Source: an uncultured Coprococcus sp. (GTDB lineage Bacteria > Bacillota > Clostridia > Lachnospirales > Lachnospiraceae). From it: a stretch of 7,582 bases of DNA. Position 1 is the stretch's first letter; each line of letters starts with the position of its first letter. The DNA lies in the NCBI GenBank assembly GCA_900557435.1, contig USSH01000110.1, positions 1-7,582 of the forward strand. Direction: 5' to 3'. Shown piece by piece: positions 1 to 5,829 of this stretch. Under the pieces are notes generated by a model. It did no database searches. It was not told the origin of the DNA and worked only from the letters and a program-made list of their open reading frames with translations. The position numbers were made by a program, and so were the translations under genes.

Positions 1-1010
1 AGAATGACTTTAAGATATTCAAGAAACTGTTTGATTTTGATTTCTCCGAGATAGAGGGCGCACTTGGAATAGATTGTTTCTCAACTATCAACAACTATAA
101 GTCCATAGGCAAGAAGGAGAGAATGTACAACAAGAATGTCAGCGAGAAGGTTCAGGCTGTCAGCAATGCGATAGAGGAGGCTGAGAACGAGGATCAGATA
201 TTCGACATCGTGACGGAGTTCTATAAAGCATATGGCGTTGGAATGTTCGGACTTAACAAGGCGTTCAGGATCACCCGTGAGCACGGAGATCTTGAGTTTG
301 TGCCTATCAACAACACAGAGGACGTAATGCTTGACGATCTCATCGGCTATGAGATACAGAAGAAAAAGATCGTGGACAACACAGAGGCATTTGTGGAGGG
401 ACGCAAGGCGAACAATGCACTTCTCTTTGGAGATAGTGGAACAGGAAAGTCCACAACTATCAAGGCGATAATCAATGAGTACTATGACAGGGGTCTTCGT
501 ATGATCGAGATATATAAGCACCAGTTCCAGGATCTGTCACAGGTTATCTCACTTATCAAGAACAGAAATTATAGATTTATCATATACATGGATGACCTTT
601 CATTTGAAGAGTTCGAGATCGAGTACAAGTATCTCAAGGCTGTCATCGAGGGTGGACTTGAGATCAGACCTGACAATGTACTCATCTATGCCACATCGAA
701 CCGTCGTCATCTCATCAAGGAGACATGGAACGACAGGAATGATATGGAGAATAACAATGGTATTCACAGAAGTGATACTATCCAGGAGAAGCTGTCACTT
801 GTCAACAGATTCGGAGTCACGATCAGCTACAGCGCACCGTCACAGAAGGAGTACTTTGAGATCGTTAAGGGACTTGCTGAGAAGGAGCATATCACCATGG
901 ATGAGAAGGAGCTCTGCGCAGAGGCCAACAAGTGGGAGCTTGCCCATGGCGGAATAAGCGGACGTACTGCACAGCAGTTTATCAACTACCTCAAGGGACA
1001 GGGGCTGTAA
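1..1010 (+). CDS. DUF815-type AAA ATPase, 3' part of gene
   Basis: The reading frame is open from base 3 through the left edge, so the gene starts before this window and the ATG at 123 is internal. Residues before that ATG ([14 protein letters not shown] and onward) read as ordinary protein. Numbering from the ATG, a Walker A motif GDSGTGKS lies at residues 103-110 (bases 429-452), a Walker B-like stretch [11 protein letters not shown] at about 152-162, and a sensor-like [11 protein letters not shown] at about 190-200. The C-terminal part contains a [10 protein letters not shown] stretch and ends in an AAA-lid-like helical region. This order matches the DUF815 family of P-loop ATPases, usually a little over 400 residues in Clostridia, so about a quarter to a third is missing. 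It should be a cytoplasmic ATP-binding protein; the family has no firmly known substrate. The stop is followed at once by a terminator, so this is the last gene of its transcript. Confidence 0.85.
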   Translation, partial: NDFKIFKKLFDFDFSEIEGALGIDCFSTINNYKSIGKKERMYNKNVSEKVQAVSNAIEEAENEDQIFDIVTEFYKAYGVGMFGLNKAFRITREHGDLEFVPINNTEDVMLDDLIGYEIQKKKIVDNTEAFVEGRKANNALLFGDSGTGKSTTIKAIINEYYDRGLRMIEIYKHQFQDLSQVISLIKNRNYRFIIYMDDLSFEEFEIEYKYLKAVIEGGLEIRPDNVLIYATSNRRHLIKETWNDRNDMENNNGIHRSDTIQEKLSLVNRFGVTISYSAPSQKEYFEIVKGLAEKEHITMDEKELCAEANKWELAHGGISGRTAQQFINYLKGQGL

Positions 1011-1017
1011 AACATAT

Positions 1018-1064
1018 AATGGGTTATTCTTTGTTGTTTGTTCAGAGAATAGCCCATTTATTAT
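1018..1064. terminator. Intrinsic terminator shared by two convergent genes
   Basis: TGGGTTATTCTTTG (1020-1033) pairs with CAGAGAATAGCCCA (1043-1056), a 14-bp stem with two G-U pairs and a 9-nt loop. Two further A-T pairs extend it outward (1018-1019 with 1057-1058). The plus-strand side is followed by TTTATTATT and the minus-strand side by TTATATGTTTT, so it can stop transcription from the ATPase gene and from the convergent ORF6N gene, whose stop lies about 20 nt beyond. Confidence 0.8.
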
Positions 1065-1084
1065 TCAGTTAGTGATTTACGGTT

Positions 1085-2077
1085 TTATATAGTTTTGTCC
1101 GGTAGAGATAATAGTTTGTCAATTACCGGGTGGATTAAGGATGTCTCAGATAAAGCATTTATTGCACATAATTTATTGCCGGCATCCTTGCTTGATGCGC
1201 CGCAGTGGAATACTTGTTCGCTTGACGCTTCATAATCAATGATAATAAATCGATCATGACAATCTGGGTTCGGTTTGATTTTTAGTGGTGGATATTGATT
1301 CTCAAAATCATTAATGATATCGGTGGTGAGAAAACCTCTTCTTCCATGACCGTTTTCTGTAAACAGAATAACCTCTACCCCGGAAAGTTTCTGTGAGAGT
1401 AGTTGTAATGTTTTGGAATTCATATAGTTATCTATTACATAAATTGATTTTGCGGCTTGTTGGTAAATATCTATATAAGCTATGTCAGCTTCGAACTTCT
1501 GCCCTTTATATATTACAAAATTTTTATAATCTTTATTTGAGATAAAGTTGTCATTCAGCCGAGTAATGTTCTCCTGAATGGATTCTACATCTTTATCTGT
1601 TTTGTTTTGATGGTCTATTATGCTTGTTAATTGAATAGATAATTCAGAAACTCTAGCAGTTAACATTTTCATTTCTGGTTGCGTAACAAATTGCTGATTT
1701 TGTACTATAAAATGGCGCATTTCTTTAAATGCACGCATTATAAAAATGCTTTGCTGTTCGGCGAGTTCACCCTTAAGGACGGTTGCCAGCATGTAAACAC
1801 CCTGTTCAGTGAAAGCATATGGTAAACTTCTAGACATTGAGTTGTTATTTGCGGTGACATTTTGGCACCGCAAATTATCGTATTCCTCTTTTGTGAGCTG
1901 AAACATAAAATCTTGAGGAAATCGAGCAATATTTCGTTTGACCTGTCTATTAAGATTTTTAACTTCATAACCATAAATTTGAGCCAAATCATGATCTAAC
2001 ATTATTTGTTGGCCTCGAATTATGTACACGCAATTTAAAATGGATTCAAAGGTAGTTAATTCTGATGATTCACCCAT
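1085..2077 (-). CDS. ORF6N-domain protein with C-terminal PLD-like domain
   Basis: A 330-residue protein of three parts. Residues about 14-122 match the ORF6N domain of phage and mobile-element proteins: an IRGQQIMLDHDLAQIYG start, the RFPQDFMFQLT segment, and LPYAFTEQGVYMLATVL. Residues about 136-178 are a likely coiled coil. The C-terminal part (about 188-310) looks phospholipase-D-like: SIYVIDNYM, then HDRFIIID at 274-281, which fits H-x-K-x4-D with arginine in place of lysine, then FHCGASSKDAGNK (290-302). Only one such motif is present, so activity would need a dimer, or the domain may only bind nucleic acid. ORF6N domains are thought to bind DNA; the combined function is unknown to me. 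The gene follows the XRE gene by 31 nt and is probably co-transcribed with it. The nearest Shine-Dalgarno (AAAGG) sits 13 nt from the ATG, rather far, suggesting weak translation. The gene is A+T-rich compared with its neighbours, suggesting transfer. Confidence 0.8.
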   Translation of the reverse strand: MGESSELTTFESILNCVYIIRGQQIMLDHDLAQIYGYEVKNLNRQVKRNIARFPQDFMFQLTKEEYDNLRCQNVTANNNSMSRSLPYAFTEQGVYMLATVLKGELAEQQSIFIMRAFKEMRHFIVQNQQFVTQPEMKMLTARVSELSIQLTSIIDHQNKTDKDVESIQENITRLNDNFISNKDYKNFVIYKGQKFEADIAYIDIYQQAAKSIYVIDNYMNSKTLQLLSQKLSGVEVILFTENGHGRRGFLTTDIINDFENQYPPLKIKPNPDCHDRFIIIDYEASSEQVFHCGASSKDAGNKLCAINALSETSLIHPVIDKLLSLPDKTI

Positions 2078-2108
2078 ATATTGTATATTACCTTTCGCTG
2101 GTTGTGTG

Positions 2109-2471
2109 TTAGATGTTTTCTAATTCTTGTAATTTCTTCAGTGTTTCTATATAAGCTAAGAGCCTGGTTTGCTGTTCCTTCTTTAAAGTGTGGTAATCTT
2201 CAATCATCTGAATGTCAAGGGGGGAGAAACGCTCGCCTGATTCGATGATCGGTATATTGTCCTCACCATCAATACCGTTTCCTGTGAGAAGCTGTTCTGG
2301 TGTTATCTGTAGAACCCGACAGATATCCATAATTTTTTCTGTTGATGGATTTGTTTTTTTCTTTTTCCATTCGCTGATTGTGCTTGTTGCAATTCCCACT
2401 TGTTTTGCAAATTCAGACTGTGTTAGGTTTCTTTTTTTTAATAGTAATAAGATTCTCTCACTGATGGTCAT
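2109..2471 (-). CDS. XRE-family helix-turn-helix transcriptional repressor
   Basis: A 120-residue protein with an N-terminal lambda-repressor-type helix-turn-helix at residues about 5-62. The motif TQSEFAKQVGIATSTISEWK holds the two central helices, followed by NPSTEKIMDICRVLQITPEQLL typical of XRE/Cro-C1 proteins. Residues 63-82 are a linker, and 83-120 form a predicted helical, charged tail that could dimerise. No peptidase or metal site is visible. The ATG is preceded by AGAGGA with a 5-nt gap. It is the first gene of a minus-strand pair with the ORF6N-PLD gene. Two tandem palindromic sites lie in its own leader just downstream of a promoter, the usual arrangement for a repressor controlling its own operon. 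The module resembles toxin-antitoxin or phage-derived regulator pairs, but no toxicity can be read from sequence. Confidence 0.9.
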   Translation of the reverse strand: MTISERILLLLKKRNLTQSEFAKQVGIATSTISEWKKKKTNPSTEKIMDICRVLQITPEQLLTGNGIDGEDNIPIIESGERFSPLDIQMIEDYHTLKKEQQTRLLAYIETLKKLQELENI

Positions 2472-2490
2472 AAAAATCCTCTTTTATTTA

Positions 2491-2519
2491 TTCATATTTA
2501 TGAATGTCATATATGTGAA
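2491..2519. promoter_or_regulatory. Tandem operators for the XRE repressor
   Basis: TTCATATTTATGAA (2491-2504) is a perfect inverted repeat of two 6-bp arms around TT. One base later GTCATATATGTGAA (2506-2519) matches it at 11 of 14 positions. The 15-bp period places two dimer sites about one and a half helical turns apart. They cover the predicted start of the minus-strand transcript, so binding there should block it. That the neighbouring XRE protein is the binder is inferred. Confidence 0.6.
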
Positions 2520-2522
2520 TAA

Positions 2523-2551
2523 ATGCTAGCACGTTATGACTCAAAAATCAA
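2523..2551 (-). promoter_or_regulatory. Promoter of the XRE/ORF6N operon
   Basis: On the minus strand a -35 TTGATT (2546-2551) is followed after 17 bp by -10 TAGCAT (2523-2528) with an extended TGC just before it. The -10 box is only 4 of 6, but spacing and extension are good. Transcription would start near 2516, giving a leader of about 45 nt before the XRE ATG and placing the start inside the tandem operators. Confidence 0.5.
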
Positions 2552-2576
2552 CATTTATTTATAGAGATAATTGCTG

Positions 2577-2605
2577 TTGAACTACGGTTTATATTTTGCT
2601 ATTAT
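2577..2605 (+). promoter_or_regulatory. SigA-type promoter for the miniprotein and HypE-like gene
   Basis: TTGAAC (2577-2582), a 17-bp spacer, and TATTAT (2600-2605) with an extended TGC directly upstream of the -10 box. This is close to the housekeeping consensus. It is divergent from the XRE operon promoter, with the two -35 boxes about 25 bp apart, and lies about 50 nt ahead of the miniprotein ATG. Confidence 0.65.
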
Positions 2606-2653
2606 TAAGATAATTTTGAAGTTGCATTTATGATGATAAGGAGTGTGGGAAAA

Positions 2654-2758
2654 ATGATAGATCTTAGCAGCAAAAAGGGTAAGACACTGGTATCGAGGAT
2701 CATAGTTGTGGTTCTGTGTATCGCAATGGTAGTTACACTTTTAGTTTCAGCATTCTAA
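2654..2758 (+). CDS. 34-residue single-helix membrane miniprotein
   Basis: A short ORF encoding 34 residues. The start is well supported: AAGGAG at 2638-2643 lies 10 nt before the ATG, and a near-consensus promoter sits upstream. Residues 1-14 are polar and basic (SSKKGKTLVSR), and residues about 15-34 are almost wholly hydrophobic (IIVVVLCIAMVVTLLVSAF), so it should be a membrane protein with its N-terminus in the cytoplasm by the positive-inside rule. In length and layout it recalls the Prli42/DUF4044-like mini membrane proteins of Firmicutes, where Prli42 anchors the stressosome, but this is resemblance of form only. It ends 32 nt before the HypE-like gene with no terminator between, so the two are likely co-transcribed. 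Confidence 0.7.
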   Translation: MIDLSSKKGKTLVSRIIVVVLCIAMVVTLLVSAF

Positions 2759-2790
2759 TCTAGAATAACAGGTTGAATTGGAGAGTATAT

Positions 2791-3825
2791 ATGAGAGGAA
2801 AGTTTGGTGAGCATCAGACGGTGCGGTCGATACTTAAGAGCCTTCCACGAACTGCCCATGATGACGTAACGAGAGCCGGAATAGGAGAAGACTATGCCCG
2901 GCTCTTGTTACGTGATGGGGATGGCGGAGAAAACGCAGGTAAGACAGGAGCTGCAGATTGCAAAAATGCTGGCGCGGCAAAAAACAAAAGCGTGAATGTT
3001 GCCACAGGAGTGTGTATCGACAGCGGATATATGGGACTGAGGCTTGATATAGCTCGTCTTTACAACAGTGTAAGGATCGGTGGCAATATGCCGTGGGTGG
3101 CAACGGATACCATCGTCATGCCAGATGACGATGAACGCCGAATGAAGAAACTGCTCGGAAAGCTTGCGGGCATATGTGCAGAATATGGGGTGGATATCGT
3201 CACAGGACACACCGAGGTGAATACCGCTGTGTCTGAGCCGATCATCAGTGTGACTATGATGGGAAAACAGTCAGGACATAGTGATGATGCAGACTTGCAT
3301 GGACTAAAACGACCAGCCGGTATGGATATAGTTATGTGCGGGCAGACTGGTGTGGGTGGCACCTTACAACTCTATTATGATAATCAGAAAGAGCTTTTCG
3401 AGAGGTATTCAGAGAGCTATCTGAGACCTGTAGAGAGAATGGAAGAATTGATACTGCTAGGCAGACAGGTGGATATAGCACTGGAGCATGGCAGTGTTTA
3501 TGTCCATGATATATCGAGGGGAGGTGTATTTGCTGCTCTCTGGGAGATGGGGGATGCGCTGAAGTGTGGGCTTGAGGTGTGCCATGATGACATACCGATA
3601 CTGCAGGAGACGATAGAGATATGTGAGCACACAGGGGATAATCCATATATGATAGACGGCTGCGGCGCGGCACTTTTTGTGGTTCCGGATGGAGAACATC
3701 TGGCTGATAGGCTCTATGAGGCAGGATATGAAGCATCAGTCATAGGTCACCTTACGGAAAGCAGCGACAGAGTAGTGGTTCATGACGAGGAGATGCGGTT
3801 CCTTACCCCACCAAGATATCTATAA
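2791..3825 (+). CDS. AIR-synthase-related protein (HypE-like paralogue)
   Basis: A 344-residue protein of the PurM/HypE/ThiL/SelD fold. Recognisable segments in order are GIGEDYARLL (about 30-40), YNSVRIGGNMPWVATDTIVMP (91-111, the counterpart of the N-D-(I/L)-A-x-x-GA-x-P region), GVDIVTGHTEV (133-143), a CGQTGVGGT glycine-rich loop (183-191), VHDISRGGVFAALWEM (238-253), and MIDGCGAALFVV (287-298). These suggest an ATP-binding homodimer using phosphoryl activation; the substrate is unknown. HypE ends in a catalytic cysteine, but this protein ends PPRYL, so it should not make the HypE thiocyanate. No hydrogenase-maturation genes lie nearby. Residues about 42-68 form a Gly/Ala/Lys-rich low-complexity insert. 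I chose the ATG at 2791 because GGAG lies 7 nt upstream; the in-frame TTG at 2773 has only a weak site. Probably in one transcript with the upstream miniprotein. Confidence 0.8.
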   Translation: MRGKFGEHQTVRSILKSLPRTAHDDVTRAGIGEDYARLLLRDGDGGENAGKTGAADCKNAGAAKNKSVNVATGVCIDSGYMGLRLDIARLYNSVRIGGNMPWVATDTIVMPDDDERRMKKLLGKLAGICAEYGVDIVTGHTEVNTAVSEPIISVTMMGKQSGHSDDADLHGLKRPAGMDIVMCGQTGVGGTLQLYYDNQKELFERYSESYLRPVERMEELILLGRQVDIALEHGSVYVHDISRGGVFAALWEMGDALKCGLEVCHDDIPILQETIEICEHTGDNPYMIDGCGAALFVVPDGEHLADRLYEAGYEASVIGHLTESSDRVVVHDEEMRFLTPPRYL

Positions 3826-3842
3826 AATTGAATAGAAGCTAC

Positions 3843-3888
3843 GTACGATTTTCATGGAGCAACTGCTGACTGCCATGGATGATCGTAC
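3843..3888 (+). other. Interrupted inverted repeat after the HypE-like gene
   Basis: GTACGAT (3843-3849) pairs with ATCGTAC (3882-3888), and inside it CATGG (3853-3857) pairs with CCATG (3873-3877), leaving a small internal loop and a 15-nt apical loop. No T-run follows, so it is not a standard intrinsic terminator. It may protect the 3' end of the upstream mRNA or form part of the trmL leader. Confidence 0.4.
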
Positions 3889-3903
3889 TATATTGATTGC
3901 GCG

Positions 3904-3951
3904 TATCAGTGTGAAATCTATATAGATCACATATAGGTGATTCCGCTGATA
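3904..3951 (+). promoter_or_regulatory. Leader inverted repeat with 12-bp palindrome upstream of trmL
   Basis: TATCAG (3904-3909) pairs with CTGATA (3946-3951), enclosing GAAATC with GATTCC (5 of 6) and TATAT with ATATA. An alternative is the perfect 12-bp palindrome ATCTATATAGAT (3916-3927), which looks like a protein-binding site. The trmL ribosome binding site lies 17 nt beyond. Either an operator or a folded leader is possible; I found no convincing promoter here. Confidence 0.3.
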
Positions 3952-3980
3952 ACTCGTATTTGAGTATAGGAGGAGTAGTT

Positions 3981-4481
3981 ATGTTAAATATTGTATTACA
4001 TGAGCCGGAGATACCGGCAAATACTGGAAACATTGGAAGGACATGTGTGGCAGCAGGTGCAAGGCTGCATCTCATAGAACCTCTGGGTTTTCAGATAAAT
4101 GAGAAACAGCTAAAACGTGCCGGACTTGACTATTGGGACAAGCTGGATGTGACAACATATGTGAACTTCGAGGATTTTCTTGCAAAGAATCCCGGAGCAA
4201 AGATATACATGGCGACGACCAAGGCTAGAAAGAAGTATACAGACGTAAGGTTTGAGGATGATGCATACATAATGTTTGGCAAGGAGAGTGCCGGTATACC
4301 AGAGGAGATACTGGTTGACTATAAGGATACAGCAATCAGAATCCCCATGTTCCCGGACATCCGTTCATTAAACCTTGGCAACTCTGTGGCAATAGTGCTC
4401 TACGAGGCACTCAGACAGAACGACTTCCCAGGCCTTGAAGAAGCAGGCAACCTACACCGCCTAAATTGGGACATGCAATAG
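3981..4481 (+). CDS. trmL: tRNA (cytidine/uridine-34 2'-O)-methyltransferase TrmL
   Basis: A 166-residue SPOUT-class methyltransferase (TrmL, formerly YibK). The family transfers a methyl group from S-adenosylmethionine to the 2'-OH of wobble nucleotide 34 in leucine tRNAs, as a dimer in the cytoplasm. The three SPOUT motifs are plain: HEPEIPANTGNIGRTCVAAG at 7-26, MFGKESAGIP at 98-107, and IPMFPDIRSLNLGNSVAI at 121-138, which form the trefoil-knot cofactor site. The last usually reads LNLSNS; here it is LNLGNS, a mild change. Length is normal for the family. The ATG at 3981 is chosen because AGGAGG (3968-3973) precedes it by 7 nt; an in-frame TTG at 3960 would add seven residues but lies upstream of this site. 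The WYL regulator follows after 89 nt of hairpin-rich DNA. Confidence 0.95.
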   Translation: MLNIVLHEPEIPANTGNIGRTCVAAGARLHLIEPLGFQINEKQLKRAGLDYWDKLDVTTYVNFEDFLAKNPGAKIYMATTKARKKYTDVRFEDDAYIMFGKESAGIPEEILVDYKDTAIRIPMFPDIRSLNLGNSVAIVLYEALRQNDFPGLEEAGNLHRLNWDMQ

Positions 4482-4488
4482 AGGGGGA

Positions 4489-4546
4489 CCCGCTTGCGGG
4501 GGAGTAGGCTGTTGCGTCTGGCGCAAGCCAGACATTGCACGCATCA
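4489..4546. repeat. Hairpin repeat element, copy 1 (between trmL and WYL gene)
   Basis: A GC-rich structured stretch with CCCG-CTTG-CGGG (4489-4500), then a perfect 7-bp stem with a GCAA tetraloop, GTCTGGC-GCAA-GCCAGAC (4516-4533), then 3 nt and the 10-mer GCACGCATCA (4537-4546). The 10-mer recurs inverted at 5642-5651, there also next to a 7-bp hairpin. No T-run follows the hairpins on the plus strand, so termination is unlikely; an mRNA-stabilising or REP-like element fits better. Confidence 0.5.
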
Positions 4547-4570
4547 AAATAATACAAAGGGGGAAGAAAC

Positions 4571-5644
4571 ATGGCATATCCTACCAGTGGAAAGAAAATG
4601 CTCAACATCTGTATTCTGGACATATTGAAGAAATATACGGATTGTGATCACACGATGGATCAGAAGGATATCATGAGGAAGCTGAAAGAAGATTATGATA
4701 TCACAGTTGACAGAAAATCCATAAAGGCAAATCTTGATTGTCTGTTCGACTATGGATATGAGATAGAATGCACAAAGACAGAGCGCATCAAAAAGGATGG
4801 AACAAAGGAGATCCTCACATCAAATTGGTACTACAATCATGAATTTGATGATTCCGAACTCAGAATGATGATAGACAGTATTCTGTTCTCAAAGACTATT
4901 CCTGCCGGACAAGCCAGTGAGCTCATCAAGAAGATAGCAGGACTTTCGAATATATATTTTACAAATAAGATGACCCATGTCAGCAGCCTGCCGGGTCTGG
5001 AGCATACAAGCAATCAGCAGACACTGTACAATGTCGGCTTGATAGATGACGCTATTTCAGAAAAGAAACAGATATCATTTGTGTATAACAACTATTGGGA
5101 GGACAAGAAGCTCCATCCGCGACGTGAGGAACCGTATATAGTCAATCCGTATCAGATGGTCGCAAATGATGGAAAGTATTATCTCGTATGTAATTATGAT
5201 AAGTATGATACTCTATCGAATTATCGTGTGGACAAAATGACACAGGTTAAGATAATCAACAAGCCGGCTAAAAAACGTGATAAAGTCAAGGGCATGGAGC
5301 ATGGTCTCAATCTGCCGAAGCATATGGCAGAACATATATACATGTTTGCCGACGAACCGGTTACGATAATACTCCGGGTGAAGAAATCGGCCATATCTGA
5401 TATAGTGGACTGGTTTGGAAGCAACTTTGATGTGGTGGATGAGAGCATTGCCAGACAGTATGAAGGATTTCGTGAAACCACGGATGCAGTGACGTATGTA
5501 AGACTTGTGTGCAGCCGTCAGGCCATGTCACACTGGGCGATGCAGTACGGAACATCGGTGGAGGTCATATATCCAACAGAGCTTCGAACCCAGATCGGTG
5601 AGGCTGTAAAGGAAATGAATAACAGATATAATGTAGCACGCTGA
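4571..5644 (+). CDS. WYL-domain transcriptional regulator
   Basis: A 357-residue protein with the usual WYL architecture. An N-terminal winged helix-turn-helix spans residues about 10-65 (LNICILDILKKYTD, then DQKDIMRKLKEDYDITVDRK and the recognition helix). The WYL domain lies at about 152-228 and includes VNPYQMVANDGKYYLVCNYD (191-210) and the conserved NYRVDKM (217-223). A C-terminal WCX-type extension lies at about 262-336 (PVTIILRVKK to SVEVIYP). Family members bind DNA and sense ligands, often nucleotides or nucleic acid, through the WYL domain; no target can be read here. The start is supported by AAAGGGGGA ending about 6-7 nt before the ATG. It could share a transcript with trmL, since no clear terminator or promoter lies between them. 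Its stop codon falls inside the inverted 10-mer repeat at 5642-5651, and a strong terminator follows. Confidence 0.88.
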   Translation: MAYPTSGKKMLNICILDILKKYTDCDHTMDQKDIMRKLKEDYDITVDRKSIKANLDCLFDYGYEIECTKTERIKKDGTKEILTSNWYYNHEFDDSELRMMIDSILFSKTIPAGQASELIKKIAGLSNIYFTNKMTHVSSLPGLEHTSNQQTLYNVGLIDDAISEKKQISFVYNNYWEDKKLHPRREEPYIVNPYQMVANDGKYYLVCNYDKYDTLSNYRVDKMTQVKIINKPAKKRDKVKGMEHGLNLPKHMAEHIYMFADEPVTIILRVKKSAISDIVDWFGSNFDVVDESIARQYEGFRETTDAVTYVRLVCSRQAMSHWAMQYGTSVEVIYPTELRTQIGEAVKEMNNRYNVAR

Positions 5645-5679
5645 TGCGTGCGCAGGTCGTCGCGCCCTGGCACGACGAC
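5642..5679. repeat. Hairpin repeat element, copy 2 (after WYL gene)
   Basis: TGATGCGTGC (5642-5651), which includes the WYL stop codon, is the exact reverse complement of the 10-mer at 4537-4546. After 4 nt comes a perfect 7-bp stem, GTCGTCG (5656-5662) with CGACGAC (5673-5679), and a 10-nt loop. Copy 1 has the same order read on the minus strand, but with a different, equally perfect stem. Confidence 0.5.
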
Positions 5680-5698
5680 ATGTAATAATTAACAAGAC

Positions 5699-5732
5699 AG
5701 CTGTCAGTATGATAAAACTGACAGCTTTTTTG
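5699..5732 (+). terminator. Intrinsic terminator after the WYL gene
   Basis: AGCTGTCAGT (5699-5708) pairs perfectly with ACTGACAGCT (5717-5726) around an 8-nt loop, and the stem runs into six consecutive T residues (5726-5731). A textbook Rho-independent terminator that separates the WYL transcript from the sigma-factor operon. Confidence 0.93.
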
Positions 5733-5746
5733 TAATAAATATTTTT

Positions 5747-5763
5747 TGAAAAACTTTTCACCC
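5747..5763 (+). promoter_or_regulatory. Possible ECF-type promoter element of the sigma operon
   Basis: TGAAAAACTTTTCACCC lies about 80 nt before the sigma-factor gene, just after the upstream terminator. Its first 14 bases form an inverted repeat (TGAAAA-AC-TTTTCA). The GAAAA-CTTTT core recalls the TGAAAC-TTTT -35 boxes of SigV-like ECF sigma factors, which would fit autoregulation. I could not find a convincing CGTC-like -10 at the proper distance, so it remains a candidate. Confidence 0.3.
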
Positions 5764-5829
5764 AAAATCACTTTTGCTGCAAGAAATCGCGGATTTTGAT
5801 CGGAATATATATTAGAAACACACAGGGAG

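Noticed and set aside
81..521. 146-codon open frame on the minus strand
   Set aside because: It lies antisense to the strongly supported ATPase gene and has no ribosome binding site or recognisable domain; a shadow frame.
2212..2529. 105-codon plus-strand frame opposite the XRE gene
   Set aside because: Antisense to a clear XRE protein; its sequence shows the Phe- and Ser-rich composition of a reversed coding strand and has no supporting start signal.
2773..2790. TTG start adding six residues to the HypE-like protein
   Set aside because: The ribosome binding site GGAG at 2780-2783 lies downstream of that TTG and is correctly spaced for the ATG at 2791.
3332..3736. Minus-strand frames opposite the HypE-like gene
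   Set aside because: Several overlapping frames rich in His, Pro and Ser appear only because the real gene avoids certain codons; none has a motif or start site.
3893..3921. Possible trmL promoter starting with TTGATT at 3893
   Set aside because: No acceptable -10 box occurs at 16-18 bp spacing; the nearest TATATA is 20 bp away.
3960..3980. TTG start adding seven residues to TrmL
   Set aside because: AGGAGG at 3968-3973 lies inside this extension and points to the ATG at 3981, where TrmL homologues begin.
4489..4533. Intrinsic terminator after trmL
   Set aside because: The hairpins are good but no T-run follows on the plus strand, so read-through into the WYL gene is more likely.
5642..5679. 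tRNA or riboswitch in the GC-rich stretch after the WYL gene
   Set aside because: Only one hairpin is present; there is no cloverleaf, and no coding region follows closely enough for a riboswitch.
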